Below are positions 26,611-34,744 of a DNA stretch of 41,585 nucleotides, piece after piece; the stretch's first letter is position 1, and each line of letters opens with the position of its first letter. This stretch comes from Paracoccus ravus (lineage in GTDB: Bacteria; Pseudomonadota; Alphaproteobacteria; Rhodobacterales; Rhodobacteraceae). The notes under the pieces were generated by a model. The model made no database searches. It saw nothing but the letters and a program-made list of their open reading frames with translations, and had not been told where the DNA came from. The position numbers and the translations under genes were made by a program. The stretch is from contig NZ_SDEB01000029.1 in the NCBI RefSeq assembly GCF_004522175.1, forward strand, positions 1 to 41,585, given 5' to 3'.

Positions 26611-27886
26611 CGATCTGAGGCCCCTTGATTCGCTCGATATCCGCGCCGACGCCGCGCAGCTTGCGCACGACTTTCTCATAGCCGCGATCAAGGTGATAGA
26701 CGCGGCTGACGATGGTCTCGCCCTCGGCCGCGAGGCCGGCAAGGATCAGGCTGACCGAGGCACGCAGATCGGTCGCCATGACCGGCGCGCCGCGCAGTTT
26801 CTTGACGCCATGGACGGTGGCATGACCGCCATGGACCTCGATCCGCGCGCCCATCCGGATCAGTTCCGGGGCATGCATGAAGCGGTTCTCGAAGATTTTC
26901 TCTTCCAGCACCGAGCTGCCTTCGGCGGTGCAGAGCAAGGCCATCATCTGGGCCTGAAGATCGGTCGGGAAGCCGGGGAAGGGCTCGGTCACGACATTGA
27001 CCGCCTGCACCGGGCCGTTCTTGCGCGAAACCTTCAGGCCGCGATCCGTCTCGGTGACCGACACCCCGGCCTCGTCGAGCTTCTCGCAGAAGGCCGCGAC
27101 CAGATCGATCCGCCCGCCAAGGCACTCGACCTCGCCGCCGCAGATCGCCGGGGCGAGCATATAGGTGCCAAGCTCGATCCGGTCGGTCACGACGGGATGG
27201 GTCGCGCCGTGCAGCGCCTGCACGCCCTCGATGGTGATGGTCGAAGTGCCCTCGCCCTCGATATGCGCGCCCATGCGGCGCAGGCATTGCGCGAGGTCGA
27301 CGATTTCCGGCTCGCGCGCCGCGTTCTTGATCACGGTCGTGCCGCGCGCCAGCGTCGCCGCCATCAGCGCGTTTTCCGTCGCGCCGACCGAGACGATCGG
27401 GAAATCGACGACTGCGCCCTTGAGGCCGCCCGCCGGGGCCTTGGCATGGACATAGCCGTCGCGCAGGTCGAGATCCGCGCCCATGGCTTCGAGCGCGCGC
27501 AGATGCAGGTCCACCGGCCGCGCGCCGATGGCGCAGCCGCCCGGCAGCGAGACGATGGCATGGCCGTCGCGCGCCAGCATCGGCCCGAGCACGAGGATCG
27601 AGGCCCGCATCTTGCGTACGATGTCGTAATCGGCGGTGTGGTTGTTCAGGTCATGGCTGGAGAGCGCCAGCACCTGGCCCTCCTGCAGGCTCGCGACCTC
27701 GGCACCGAGCGAGCGCAAGAGCTCGGTCATCGTGCGGATGTCCGACAGGCGCGGCGCATTGGTCAGGGTCAGCGGCTGGTCGGTCAGCAGCGTCGCCGGC
27801 ATGAGCGTGAGGCACGCATTCTTGGCCCCGGCGATCGGGATCTCGCCCTTGAGCGGCCCGTTGCCCCTTACGATGATCTGATCCAT
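26603..27886 (-). CDS. murA: UDP-N-acetylglucosamine 1-carboxyvinyltransferase
   Basis: MurA transfers enolpyruvate from PEP to UDP-GlcNAc, the first committed step of peptidoglycan synthesis, in the cytoplasm. The 427-aa product begins [24 protein letters not shown] and has the catalytic loop [16 protein letters not shown] with the cysteine at 118, the residue attacked by fosfomycin. The substrate blocks [17 protein letters not shown] and [16 protein letters not shown] follow. Length matches the family. Its start directly follows the stop of a 63-aa gene, and DUF2948 overlaps its end. Confidence 0.97.
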   Translation of the reverse strand: MDQIIVRGNGPLKGEIPIAGAKNACLTLMPATLLTDQPLTLTNAPRLSDIRTMTELLRSLGAEVASLQEGQVLALSSHDLNNHTADYDIVRKMRASILVLGPMLARDGHAIVSLPGGCAIGARPVDLHLRALEAMGADLDLRDGYVHAKAPAGGLKGAVVDFPIVSVGATENALMAATLARGTTVIKNAAREPEIVDLAQCLRRMGAHIEGEGTSTITIEGVQALHGATHPVVTDRIELGTYMLAPAICGGEVECLGGRIDLVAAFCEKLDEAGVSVTETDRGLKVSRKNGPVQAVNVVTEPFPGFPTDLQAQMMALLCTAEGSSVLEEKIFENRFMHAPELIRMGARIEVHGGHATVHGVKKLRGAPVMATDLRASVSLILAGLAAEGETIVSRVYHLDRGYEKVVRKLRGVGADIERIKGPQIDE

Positions 27887-28078
27887 CTATTCCTCATTCT
27901 CGGGCGCGTGGCCTTCCGGCCCACTGGCTTGCCCACGCTGCTCGTGTTCGGGAGAATCCTCTTGCGCGGCGCGCGCCCGGCCCTGCGCCTTGCGGCGCGC
28001 CAGATTGGCCCGCAACGCGGCTTTCAGTCTGGCCTCGCGGCCATTGGCGGCATCCGGTTTGCTGGGTCCCTTGGTCAT
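27887..28078 (-). CDS. Small basic hypothetical protein upstream of murA
   Basis: This 63-aa ORF (MTKGPSKPDAANGREARLKA...) is rich in Arg, Lys, Ala and Glu. It has one amphipathic helix (REARLKAALRANLARRKAQG) and a disordered acidic tail. Its stop abuts the murA ATG with no spacer, so it is very likely part of the transcript. I know of no function; similar short proteins occur at this position in related genomes. It is the last chromosomal gene before tRNA-Thr. Confidence 0.72.
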   Translation of the reverse strand: MTKGPSKPDAANGREARLKAALRANLARRKAQGRARAAQEDSPEHEQRGQASGPEGHAPENEE

Positions 28079-28210
28079 GGGCTTCTGTTAACGCCTGCGC
28101 GCGCTTGCGTCCAGCAGGGCGCTGTCACGGGCATGACGAGGAAATGTTATTTTTTCGCAATTCCCCTCTTGCACCCCCCGCACAGCCGGTCTAAACGCCC
28201 CTCCAACGGC

Positions 28211-28285
<75 letters not shown>

Positions 28286-28340
28286 GATCATCCCATTGAT
28301 GTAAAATAGTTCCTTGATTTACTGGATGATGTGCCATTCA

Positions 28341-28363
28341 TGGTGCCGGACACTGTGCCAGAA
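28341..28363 (+). promoter_or_regulatory. Candidate integrase arm-binding sites, left end
   Basis: TGGTGCCGGA (28341-28350) and TGTGCCAGAA (28354-28363) are direct repeats of a TGxTGCC/TGTGCC core between the attachment site and the integrase start; a weaker copy TGTGCCATT lies at 28330-28338. The same two variants recur near the right attachment site at 40568-40578 and 40592-40601. Tyrosine integrases of this kind commonly bind such arm sites flanking the crossover core. Confidence 0.5.
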
Positions 28364-28375
28364 TGGGGTGAACTG

Positions 28376-28477
28376 ATGACGGGTCAGGTTCGGAATCTGA
28401 AGGTCAAGAACGGTCGATTCTACGCCAGGCTGGCGGTGCCTCTCGCTTTTCAGGGCTTGGTCGGAAAAACGAGCTGA
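28376..28477 (+). pseudogene. Integrase N-terminal segment, out of frame with the rest
   Basis: An ATG at 28376 opens a 33-codon frame (MTGQVRNLKVKNGRFYARLA..., ending GLVGKTS then TGA). This matches the usual start of DUF6538-type phage integrases. The next residues expected (ELT followed by LGGDRR) are found one frame away, beginning at 28471. Losing one base between 28469 and 28471 (an ACxGAG reduced to ACGAG) explains it. This short reading frame is therefore the separated N-terminus of the integrase at 28480. Confidence 0.8.
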
Positions 28478-28479
28478 CA

Positions 28480-30129
28480 ATGTCCCTCGGAGGTGATCGC
28501 CGTGCCGCGATGAAGGCTCTGCCGCAGGCGGTCGCGACTTTGCAGCAACGAATTGCAGCGTTCGGGCGCGAAGAGACAGGCGCCCGGCTCGGTGACATGC
28601 GCAGTCCGCTGACTACGCACGACTTTGGCCGTGCGGTCTGGAGCAGATATAGTGCCGTTCTGGCTGAGGACGATGAAAAACGCGCTCGGCAACCTTCCAA
28701 GTCTGCGATCGAAGATGAGGTGCGGACCCGAGCAAACGCTATTCTCGACGATCCGCGATTCACGGCGGAGGGAGTGGATTTGTCCAATCCCCTTGCCAGA
28801 TTGGATGCAACGCTAGAAGCGCTCGCCGTGCGCGAAGCCCAACGCTTTGATCACGAAGCGCGCGAAATCAAGCTGAAGGCACTTCGTCAAATGCTCGTTG
28901 ATGGCGAAACGGCTTTAGTTGAGCATGAGATTGATGATTTCCTCACGCGTAACGCGCTGACTGCGGCACGAGGCTCGTCGGAGCGAACCATTCTTGGCAA
29001 GAACTTGATGCGCGCCGAGATTGAGGCAATCGAGCGGTCTCTGGAGCGCGACCAAGGGCTCTATGGTGGTCAGCCCTCAGACCCGCTTGTGAAGCAGCCC
29101 GCGGACCTGCCAACTGGTGCCACGGTCGCACCCCTACCCATCAAAGAGCTGTTTAAGGACTACATCGCTGCGCGTCAGGCTGTCGGGAAGCACAAAGACG
29201 GTGCTGTTGCTTGGGAGACAGCGATCCTGCATCTTGTAAAGTTCGTCGGTCACGCGGATGCACGCAGGATCACCAAACGGAATCTCCTCGACTGGCGCGA
29301 CAAGCTGGCGGTCGAGGGAAAATCGCCGAAGACCATAGCTGACAAGTATCTCGCCAGCGTTCGTGCAATATTCCGATGGGCTTTCGAAAACGACCGACTG
29401 TCAACAAACGAGGCCGAGACCGTTCGTCAGCCGATCGGGAAAAAACAGCATAGCCGTGAGCGCGGCTACACGACGACTGAGGCGACAGCGGTTCTGGTCG
29501 CCTCATTGCAATATCGACCGGCAAAAAGCGCCAATCCGAGCAACCGTGAGAGCGCGCACATTTCGGCCGCGAAACAATGGCTGCCCCTCCTCTGTGCGTT
29601 TACCGGCGCGCGAGTGACCGAGATGGCACAGCTTCGAACCGAGGACATAAGGGAAGAGCAGTGTCGCTGGGTGCTACGCGTCTCGCCCGATGCCGGCAGC
29701 GTCAAGGCGGGCGGATACCGCGATGTCCCTATCCACCGACAAGTCGTCGAACTCGGATTCATCGACTTTGCAAGATCCGCCAAGAACGGTCCGTTGTTTC
29801 ATGCGGGCAAGACATCTTCGGGCTACCTGAAGGCAGCGCGAGCTACAGCCGGTCGCGTCTCGCAATGGCTTCAGAATAGCGACCTGGTTCCGGAAGGGGT
29901 GCAACCTTCTCACGGCTGGCGACACCGCTTCAAGACGCAGGCTCGTGAGCTTGGGCAGTCGGATCGCATAGCGGACGCCATACAAGGGCACGCGGGTCGC
30001 TCTGCATCCGATGACTATGGTGACGTGAGCATTGTTGCGAAGGCCCGCCTCATTGACGCCCTACCAGGCTATCAAATCCACCACGCTGCCGGCGTTTCTG
30101 ACCGGAAAGATCAGCTTTCGGCGAAGTAA
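28480..30129 (+). CDS. Tyrosine integrase (DUF6538-type), frameshifted at its N-terminus
   Basis: This is a site-specific tyrosine recombinase, presumed to have integrated the island into tRNA-Thr. The 549-aa frame from 28480 has the SAM-like core-binding domain at about 219-310 (IKELFKDYIAARQAV; SVRAIFRWAFENDRL) and the catalytic domain at about 330-515. The catalytic residues are in place: R378 in TGARVTE, H478 and R481 in HGWRHRF, H504 in GHAGR and the nucleophile Y513 in SDDYGD. The N-terminal 33 residues lie in another frame upstream. The ATG at 28480 has no good ribosome binding site, so this may be an inactive or poorly translated gene. It converges on mrr with a 19-base tail overlap. 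Confidence 0.88.
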   Translation: MSLGGDRRAAMKALPQAVATLQQRIAAFGREETGARLGDMRSPLTTHDFGRAVWSRYSAVLAEDDEKRARQPSKSAIEDEVRTRANAILDDPRFTAEGVDLSNPLARLDATLEALAVREAQRFDHEAREIKLKALRQMLVDGETALVEHEIDDFLTRNALTAARGSSERTILGKNLMRAEIEAIERSLERDQGLYGGQPSDPLVKQPADLPTGATVAPLPIKELFKDYIAARQAVGKHKDGAVAWETAILHLVKFVGHADARRITKRNLLDWRDKLAVEGKSPKTIADKYLASVRAIFRWAFENDRLSTNEAETVRQPIGKKQHSRERGYTTTEATAVLVASLQYRPAKSANPSNRESAHISAAKQWLPLLCAFTGARVTEMAQLRTEDIREEQCRWVLRVSPDAGSVKAGGYRDVPIHRQVVELGFIDFARSAKNGPLFHAGKTSSGYLKAARATAGRVSQWLQNSDLVPEGVQPSHGWRHRFKTQARELGQSDRIADAIQGHAGRSASDDYGDVSIVAKARLIDALPGYQIHHAAGVSDRKDQLSAK

Positions 30130-31061
30130 TCCTCGTCAACAGAGTGGATCGTGTAGCTGCTTCGTGCGCGAACGCCGACACCATACTGGATCATCAGCGC
30201 CGCCAACTTCTGTCCGTTAATCAGCCGGATTCGGTGCTGGACCCGATCCACATAGGTCGAGGCATCTCGCGAGAAATCCGACGTCGTGACGAACACGCCC
30301 TTGCTCGCTCCTTCACCCGTCAGCGAGCCAACAAAGCGCTGTAGATCGGGTCGGCCAACCTTGTAGCTCGGATCATAGCGCTTGGCTTGGATATAGACGG
30401 CGTCGAGGCCGAGCGCGTCCTCGTCGATTACACCGTCGATCCCGCCGTCCCCGGTTGCGCGCGTCATGCGACCGTTGTCGAGATCGCCCCCGCCATAGCC
30501 CATAGCGGCCAGCAGATCGAGGATAAGGCGTTCGAACCGGATCGGGTCCATCGCTTGGAGGAGCGCGAGCAGATCGTCTCGCAGGGCCGCGTTGATGAGC
30601 TTGTGCGCCGACGCCATGGCATCCTCGGGGGTCTCCCTTTCCAAGGGAAGCGCGCTTGTGATGGCCTGGATATCGCGCTGTGGAGCAATTTGCCCACCTG
30701 AGGGTGGAGCTTCTCCAGATGCTCGAACCCGCCAATCGCGGAAGCCGTCGAAGCTATCGAGAAACTTGTTGTCGATCCGGTCGGGTGCGGACGCTAGAAC
30801 CTCGCGCCCTTTTTGCGTGAGCACATGCTGGTTGCGTCTAGGGCTCTCTAGCAGCCCCGCCTTCGACAGGTATGTTCGCGCCCAGTGCGCTCGGCTCTGC
30901 AGCACGGTAACACGACCGCTTGGGAGCAGTTCGACTGCCTCCTCATCGGTAACCTCGAATTCGGCCTTCAGGCATGGCACGCATTCTGCGACGTTTCGCG
31001 CGCCCTCTCCGAATAGGCGAAGGACCGGCAGCATCAACGTCTCGTAATCAGGTATCGGCAT
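30111..31061 (-). CDS. mrr: Mrr-family restriction endonuclease
   Basis: Mrr proteins are type IV restriction enzymes that cut modified foreign DNA. The 316-aa product has an N-terminal winged-helix Mrr_N domain (YETLMLPVLRLFGEGARNVAE to about 95) and a C-terminal PD-(D/E)xK-fold Mrr catalytic domain. The latter shows RFERLILDLLAAMGYGG (E178), then GDGGIDGVIDED (D209) and VYIQAKRYD (Q225, K227), the QxK variant typical of the family, and GVFVTTSDFSRDA. All key residues are present. GAGAGATAAC precedes the start. It is the last gene of a minus-strand run that begins with the helicase remnant. Confidence 0.9.
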   Translation of the reverse strand: MPIPDYETLMLPVLRLFGEGARNVAECVPCLKAEFEVTDEEAVELLPSGRVTVLQSRAHWARTYLSKAGLLESPRRNQHVLTQKGREVLASAPDRIDNKFLDSFDGFRDWRVRASGEAPPSGGQIAPQRDIQAITSALPLERETPEDAMASAHKLINAALRDDLLALLQAMDPIRFERLILDLLAAMGYGGGDLDNGRMTRATGDGGIDGVIDEDALGLDAVYIQAKRYDPSYKVGRPDLQRFVGSLTGEGASKGVFVTTSDFSRDASTYVDRVQHRIRLINGQKLAALMIQYGVGVRARSSYTIHSVDEDYFAES

Positions 31062-31190
31062 GTTATCTCTCAGGGAATGAACGGCGGCGATGCTTCCGCC
31101 TCAGCAGTTGTTGACCGCGGAAGTCGCGCCGTCGAACAACGTCGGCAGTTAAATCTGGCAGACCCCTCTGCGCGGCTACTGCCCGTCGCG

Positions 31191-31766
31191 CTAGCTTGTC
31201 TTTGCTTTGATAAATGAGCGAATCTTCTGTCCGAGTTCATCTGCTCTCTCGTAAGAGAATCCTCGCGAGAAATGTCGCTCGGTCCACACTTCGCCGGTGT
31301 GGTCGATGCTTCGCAGTGCTCCTTGAGCATCGTCGCCATGCGCCACTATCAATCTCGGCTGGATCGTGCGCAGAAGAAACTGAAATGGCCTCAGATTGTC
31401 ATCATGTGACGAAGCGACATCATCAGACGCCGTGGAAAAGATGTTCGTTTCTAGGACCGGCAACCCTGAAGCATCTACAACGCGCTGGATCATCCGCCTG
31501 GTAGCACTGACCGTCTGTCGACGCGTTCTTCCTGGCTTTAGGGGCCGAGAGGCCCGATGACGTTCGTAGGCAAGCTGCCACGCCTTCTTGTCATAGCCCC
31601 GGTCCGTCCAGAACGACCAGAAGTCGGCGCCAATATCGGTGGCAGGATTATAGCCTACCAGAAAGACCTCACACTCCAACGGAGAGCCTGAGCATACAAA
31701 CGGCCTCGCACGGCTTGGCCGACCAATTATCTCGGCGAGGTCCGACTCAAACTGTCTTAAATTCAT
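31191..31766 (-). CDS. Uracil-DNA-glycosylase-fold protein
   Basis: The 191-aa product looks like a member of the UDG superfamily. CEVFLVGYNPATDIGADFWSFW (about 32-53) resembles the first active-site segment (GxxPGxxE region), with asparagine in the NPA position. VLETNIFSTASDD (about 102-114) corresponds to the middle strand, and LIVAHGDDAQGAL (about 138-150) resembles the last motif, with histidine in HG. Family members remove uracil or other odd bases from DNA, but many of this divergent group are uncharacterised. Its ATG overlaps the stop of a short upstream ORF, and mrr follows 130 bases downstream. Assignment is by fold pattern only. Confidence 0.6.
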   Translation of the reverse strand: MNLRQFESDLAEIIGRPSRARPFVCSGSPLECEVFLVGYNPATDIGADFWSFWTDRGYDKKAWQLAYERHRASRPLKPGRTRRQTVSATRRMIQRVVDASGLPVLETNIFSTASDDVASSHDDNLRPFQFLLRTIQPRLIVAHGDDAQGALRSIDHTGEVWTERHFSRGFSYERADELGQKIRSFIKAKTS

Positions 31767-31890
31767 CGCTTGTTCTCCGCGAGTTTCTCAATCCCCTTCT
31801 CGATGATAGCTTCTATTAGCACCCTCCGAACAAGCAGAAACTCGTCGTATGGCATAGTCTGCAAGCTTCAGGCATCGCGTGGTCGCTCAT
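31763..31890 (-). pseudogene. Short hypothetical gene, probably frameshifted
   Basis: A start at 31890 has a strong ribosome binding site (GAGAGGAAGGTG) and reads MSDHAMPEACR. It then goes out of frame and ends after 24 codons. A second frame from an ATG at 31855 reads MPYDEFLLVRRVLIEAIIEK to ...AENKR, and its TGA overlaps the start of the UDG-fold gene as ATGA. The two join into one 42-aa protein if one base is missing near 31855. The second part is a single amphipathic helix region. No family recognised. Confidence 0.5.
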
Positions 31891-31905
31891 CACCTTCCTC
31901 TCGAC

Positions 31906-32745
31906 TTAAATCTCCAGTGGCGGCAGGGCACGGACGATCTTCATCGTTTCTAAGCTGACGGCGATGACGCGGCGGAGCAGGTCGAATGGGTTATCCGAGC
32001 AGACCGCGAAAGACCGCAGCGGCGTCGAGGTGTCTTTCGTCCATTCCCGCACCGTCTGGGCCATCAGTGCGAGAGACGGGATCAGGAACAGGACTTTGCC
32101 GTCGGCCCCGACCAGATCCTCGGCAATCTTCAGCGCAGTGAAGGTCTTGCCAGTGCCGCAGGCCATGATGATCTTGCCACGGCCATGCTCAGCCAGCCCG
32201 GCGCGCACGGCTGTCAGGGCGTCGGTCTGATGGGGGCGTAGCTCTTTCTTGGGCTCGAGCACCACCTCCTGCTTTGCCGCGAACAGTCCCCATTGGATAG
32301 GCGAGGCGCGCATGTCGGTGAGGCCGATCCGCAGGACCGGGATGATTTGACCGATCAGCATGGTCTCGGCATTCTCCGACCATGCCGCCTCGGTCGAGTC
32401 CATCACCACGCGCCGCACGAAGGGCGCTTTATTGGAGGCCGAGATGAAGGAGTCGATGTCGGCCTTCGCGATCTTGTCCTCGGTTGCGTAGAACTTGCAC
32501 TGGATCGCTGCGAAGCCCTCGTGGCCGCGCACCTTGGCCACGAGGTCGATGCCGACATCCTTGCCGCCCCAAGCGTTCTCAGCGGCCCAGTCGGCCCAAG
32601 TCCAGACCTGCTCATATTGCTCGGCCTGCACCGGATCATGCGTGAGGTAAGCCGCGCAGAGCCGCTCATAATAGGTGCCCTTCTCTCGCTCGGTGATCGC
32701 CGCAGCCCGGTAGCTGGCGAGGAGGTCGTCAAGCGAGGAGGTCAT
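31906..32745 (-). pseudogene. Restriction-type DEAD/DEAH helicase, internally deleted
   Basis: The 279-aa frame starts like a large (usually over 1,000 aa) restriction helicase. An Mrr-like nuclease domain covers about 15-130, with KGTYYERLCAAYL, GGKDVGIDLVAKV and FAAIQCKFY. Helicase motifs I and Ia follow: LRPHQTDALTAV, MACGTGKTFTALKIAE with the Walker A lysine, and LFLIPSLALMAQTVREW. After SFAVCSDN the sequence jumps to PFDLLRRVIAVSLETMKIVRALPPLEI, which looks like the C-terminal end of such proteins. Motif II (DEAH) and motifs III-VI are absent. I read it as an in-frame internal deletion. ATG at 32745 is preferred (GGTGA upstream). Helicase activity should be lost; the nuclease domain is intact. 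Confidence 0.72.
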
Positions 32746-32805
32746 AATGGTCACCGTGGAAAAGTCATTGCCGCGACCATAGGGGCGAACTTGCTGTTCG
32801 ACAAT

Positions 32806-33042
32806 CTACCGCTTGGGAGGTTTCCACGACAGGATGTCGCGCCAACGCCAGCGAAGGTAACGCGCCCCACCGAGCAGGCATGCCCCGACCACACACCCTA
32901 TTGTCAGACTTGCCCAATCCTGTCGGTAGATGCCCAGCGTCGCCATAACCAGAAATATGACCCCGACATTGCGAAGGAAGGCGAGCAGCACTTTGCGCCG
33001 TTCAAATTTGATCCGTTCGATGTCGCGGACGAGCTTGACCAT
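32806..33042 (-). CDS. Small two-helix membrane protein
   Basis: This 78-aa protein (MVKLVRDIERIKFERRKVLL...) has a basic cytoplasmic N-terminus and two predicted membrane helices (about 21-37 LAFLRNVGVIFLVMATL; about 45-61 LTIGCVVGACLLGGARY). It ends in a basic tryptophan-rich tail (RWRWRDILSWKPPKR). CAGGAG lies 7 bases before this ATG, which decides the start. No family recognised. It is upstream of the helicase remnant and may share its transcript. Small membrane proteins next to nucleases sometimes act as effectors, but nothing here shows that. Confidence 0.6.
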   Translation of the reverse strand: MVKLVRDIERIKFERRKVLLAFLRNVGVIFLVMATLGIYRQDWASLTIGCVVGACLLGGARYLRWRWRDILSWKPPKR

Positions 33043-33205
33043 AGCGATCTCCTGATTATTCACCTCTCATTATGACTGCTGAGATGCGACTTTGTCGGGC
33101 GGGACCGGCGTCCTAGCTACGGTGCCTCAGCATTCGATCACGTTCGAGCCGTGGGAAATCGCGGTCAATACCGCTATGACACGCGCGTGTTTAACGCGTC
33201 CCCTT

Positions 33206-33218
33206 GTAGAATTTCTAC
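33206..33218. promoter_or_regulatory. 13-bp palindrome, likely operator
   Basis: GTAGAATTTCTAC lies 26 bases before the start of the 169-aa gene at 33245. A copy differing in one central base, GTAGAGTTTCTAC, lies about 97 bases after that gene's stop (33851-33863). Two matching sites on either side of one gene suggest binding by its own product or by a neighbouring regulator. Confidence 0.5.
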
Positions 33219-33244
33219 GCGGCGCGCTCCAAGACGGGCTTCGA

Positions 33245-33754
33245 ATGACAAAGCAAAAACAAAACCGAGACAATGACTATTACCTGGAACGCATGAAACT
33301 CGAGCGTCCGGACGTGTTCGCCGACTATCAGAAGGGCAAGTTCAAGAACGCGTCGGAGGCGTTCGTCGCGGCGGGACTGCGCAAGCCGAAAGACGGATTG
33401 AAGGCGCTCCAAGCCGCGTGGAAAAAGGCGACGCAGGCTGAGCAGGACGCGTTCAAGGTCTTTATCGGGTGCGGTGCTTCTGCTGCGGGTGCTGCGGCCT
33501 TGTCGGTAACAGTTGGGGCGTCCGTCGGGATCTCTCCCATCCACGTCGACCGGAAGCTGACGCCCTTGGCCGCGACCGCGATCATGGACATCATGCACCG
33601 CCGCGGGATGAAGATGGGCGAAGTGATGCGCGAGCTGGGCTTCGATGCGCTCGACGCGTCTCTGGGGATGGCCTTGCAACGCGGAACACGGCTTCAACCG
33701 GATCTTCTCGCCACCCTCGAACCTTGGCTGCTCACCAACGGCGCAACATCATAG
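33245..33754 (+). CDS. Hypothetical island protein with NRDNDYYL motif
   Basis: The 169-aa product begins MTKQKQNRDNDYYLERMKLERPD, a start I recognise from conserved hypothetical proteins of alphaproteobacterial islands. A helical segment follows (FADYQKGKFKNASEAFVAAGL), then KDGLKALQAAWKKAT, which looks like a DNA-binding or adaptor module. The middle is small-residue rich (GCGASAAGAAALSV). The C-terminus (LTPLAATAIMDIMHRRGMKMGEVMRELGFDAL) could be a helix-turn-helix. Start at 33245 was chosen because the palindrome lies just upstream and the longer frame from 33092 would include it as coding. Function not known; possibly a regulator of this part of the island. Confidence 0.6.
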   Translation: MTKQKQNRDNDYYLERMKLERPDVFADYQKGKFKNASEAFVAAGLRKPKDGLKALQAAWKKATQAEQDAFKVFIGCGASAAGAAALSVTVGASVGISPIHVDRKLTPLAATAIMDIMHRRGMKMGEVMRELGFDALDASLGMALQRGTRLQPDLLATLEPWLLTNGATS

Positions 33755-33850
33755 CCAGAAAACGCCATACCGCAGCGACGCATCCCGCTCTGCTGCCGTT
33801 CCCCGATGCCTCAAGGAGATGGCGACGAAGCCGAAGACGGCACATGCTGC

Positions 33851-33863
33851 GTAGAGTTTCTAC
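33851..33863. promoter_or_regulatory. Second copy of the 13-bp palindrome
   Basis: GTAGAGTTTCTAC, one base different from 33206-33218, lies between the stop of the 169-aa gene (33754) and the stop of the convergent gene at 33920. Confidence 0.45.
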
Positions 33864-33919
33864 GGAAATCCACCAGAAAGAGGCCGTGCATTGCAGCAGG
33901 GCCAATGAACATGGCTCAC

Positions 33920-34326
33920 CTAGACGATGCCGTAGTGAGGCAATTTCCTCAGTTCACGTTCTTCATCCGAGAGATCCTCTCCTTCGGCGCATTTCGAGAC
34001 CGGAGCGTCCGTGCTCAGCTTCCCCAATTCCGCCACCGGATCATTATCCACGTCATCATGGCCTGGAACGTCCTCGCGGTCGAACTCCGCCCGCGCGTGG
34101 ATAAGCTTCTCAGCCTCATAGCGATGACGCCGGACCCCAACCTCTGTCCAAGGGCGCTCCCAGCCGGTGAGCAGGCCGCGACGGTTGAGAAGGTCCGCGA
34201 ACGACCGATGCGACAGGTCGCGATATGCCGGGTCTTCCATTAGAACGTCTGCGATCCGATTGACGATGTCAGCCGCGCGAGTTCTGCGGGCCTTGGTGGA
34301 AGCGACATTCGCTGCCTTCTTATCAT
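33920..34326 (-). pseudogene. Hypothetical helix-turn-helix-like protein, apparent frameshift at the start codon
   Basis: From an ATG at 34240 the frame reads MEDPAYRDLSHRSFADLLNRRGLLTG... for 106 aa. The first part looks like a resolvase-type helix-turn-helix (SFADLLNRRGLLTGWERPWT), and the tail is acidic and disordered. The same frame is open further upstream and coding-like (KKAANVASTKARRTRAADIV NRIADVL) but has no start codon. One base inserted after the ATG at 34326 would give MDKKAANV... in frame, with AAGG correctly spaced before it, for a 135-aa protein. It lies directly downstream of the iteron-like region, so it may be a DNA-binding protein for those repeats. No function assigned. 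Confidence 0.5.
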
Positions 34327-34556
34327 TATGCCTTGATCTATATACTATGACGAGAGACGGACCGGCATGAGACTGCTTCCGGTAGCGGTGCCTTGTGGCT
34401 CTTTGAGATGAAGAAGCCGCTGTTCCGGTCGTCCTTGCGCGTGGCTTCTGTGTTGCCGTCTCTCTAGGCGTTCGATTGGTTTCGTGCCGATTTCGTTTCC
34501 GTCTCGCGCTCCGTCTCTCGAGGAAAAGCCGTTTTGGGCTCGATTTTTGTCAATTT

Positions 34557-34744
34557 AATGTTAAGCCAGCCTGATTTCGTCAATGTTTTCAATAGGCGTT
34601 GCTTTACGTCCGGCTCGGAAATGTTAAGTTTGCGGCCCTCGGGCTTAACATTTGGGCGCTGATTTTTAACATTCTGCCCTAGGAACTTAACATTTTGGTC
34701 CGCGAACTTAACATTTTCGGCCCGGTGGAGCCGAAAATGTTAAC
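34557..34744. repeat. Iteron-like cluster: seven CTTAACATT copies in 190 bp
   Basis: Copies: 34557-34565 and 34620-34628 (as AATGTTAAG), 34644-34652, 34665-34673 (first base T), 34686-34694, 34707-34715, and 34736-34744 (as AATGTTAAC). The last two form a perfect 14-bp inverted repeat TTAACATTTTCGGC / GCCGAAAATGTTAA (34708-34721, 34730-34743). The cluster from copy 2 to 7 is enclosed by GCTTTACGTC (34601-34610) and its exact reverse complement GACGTAAAGC (34746-34755). TGGTCGC/GCGACCA (34756-34762, 34797-34803) adds a further inverted repeat. Such arrays are typical of initiator- or repressor-binding regions. No ORF explains it. Confidence 0.75.

Noticed and set aside
33806..34243. Plus-strand 145-codon ORF after the 169-aa gene
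   Set aside because: It mirrors the minus-strand gene at 33920-34326, whose composition looks more like protein; no ribosome binding site.
34557..34744. The repeat cluster as a CRISPR array
   Set aside because: Repeat units are only 9 bases, occur in both orientations and have irregular short spacing; no cas genes.
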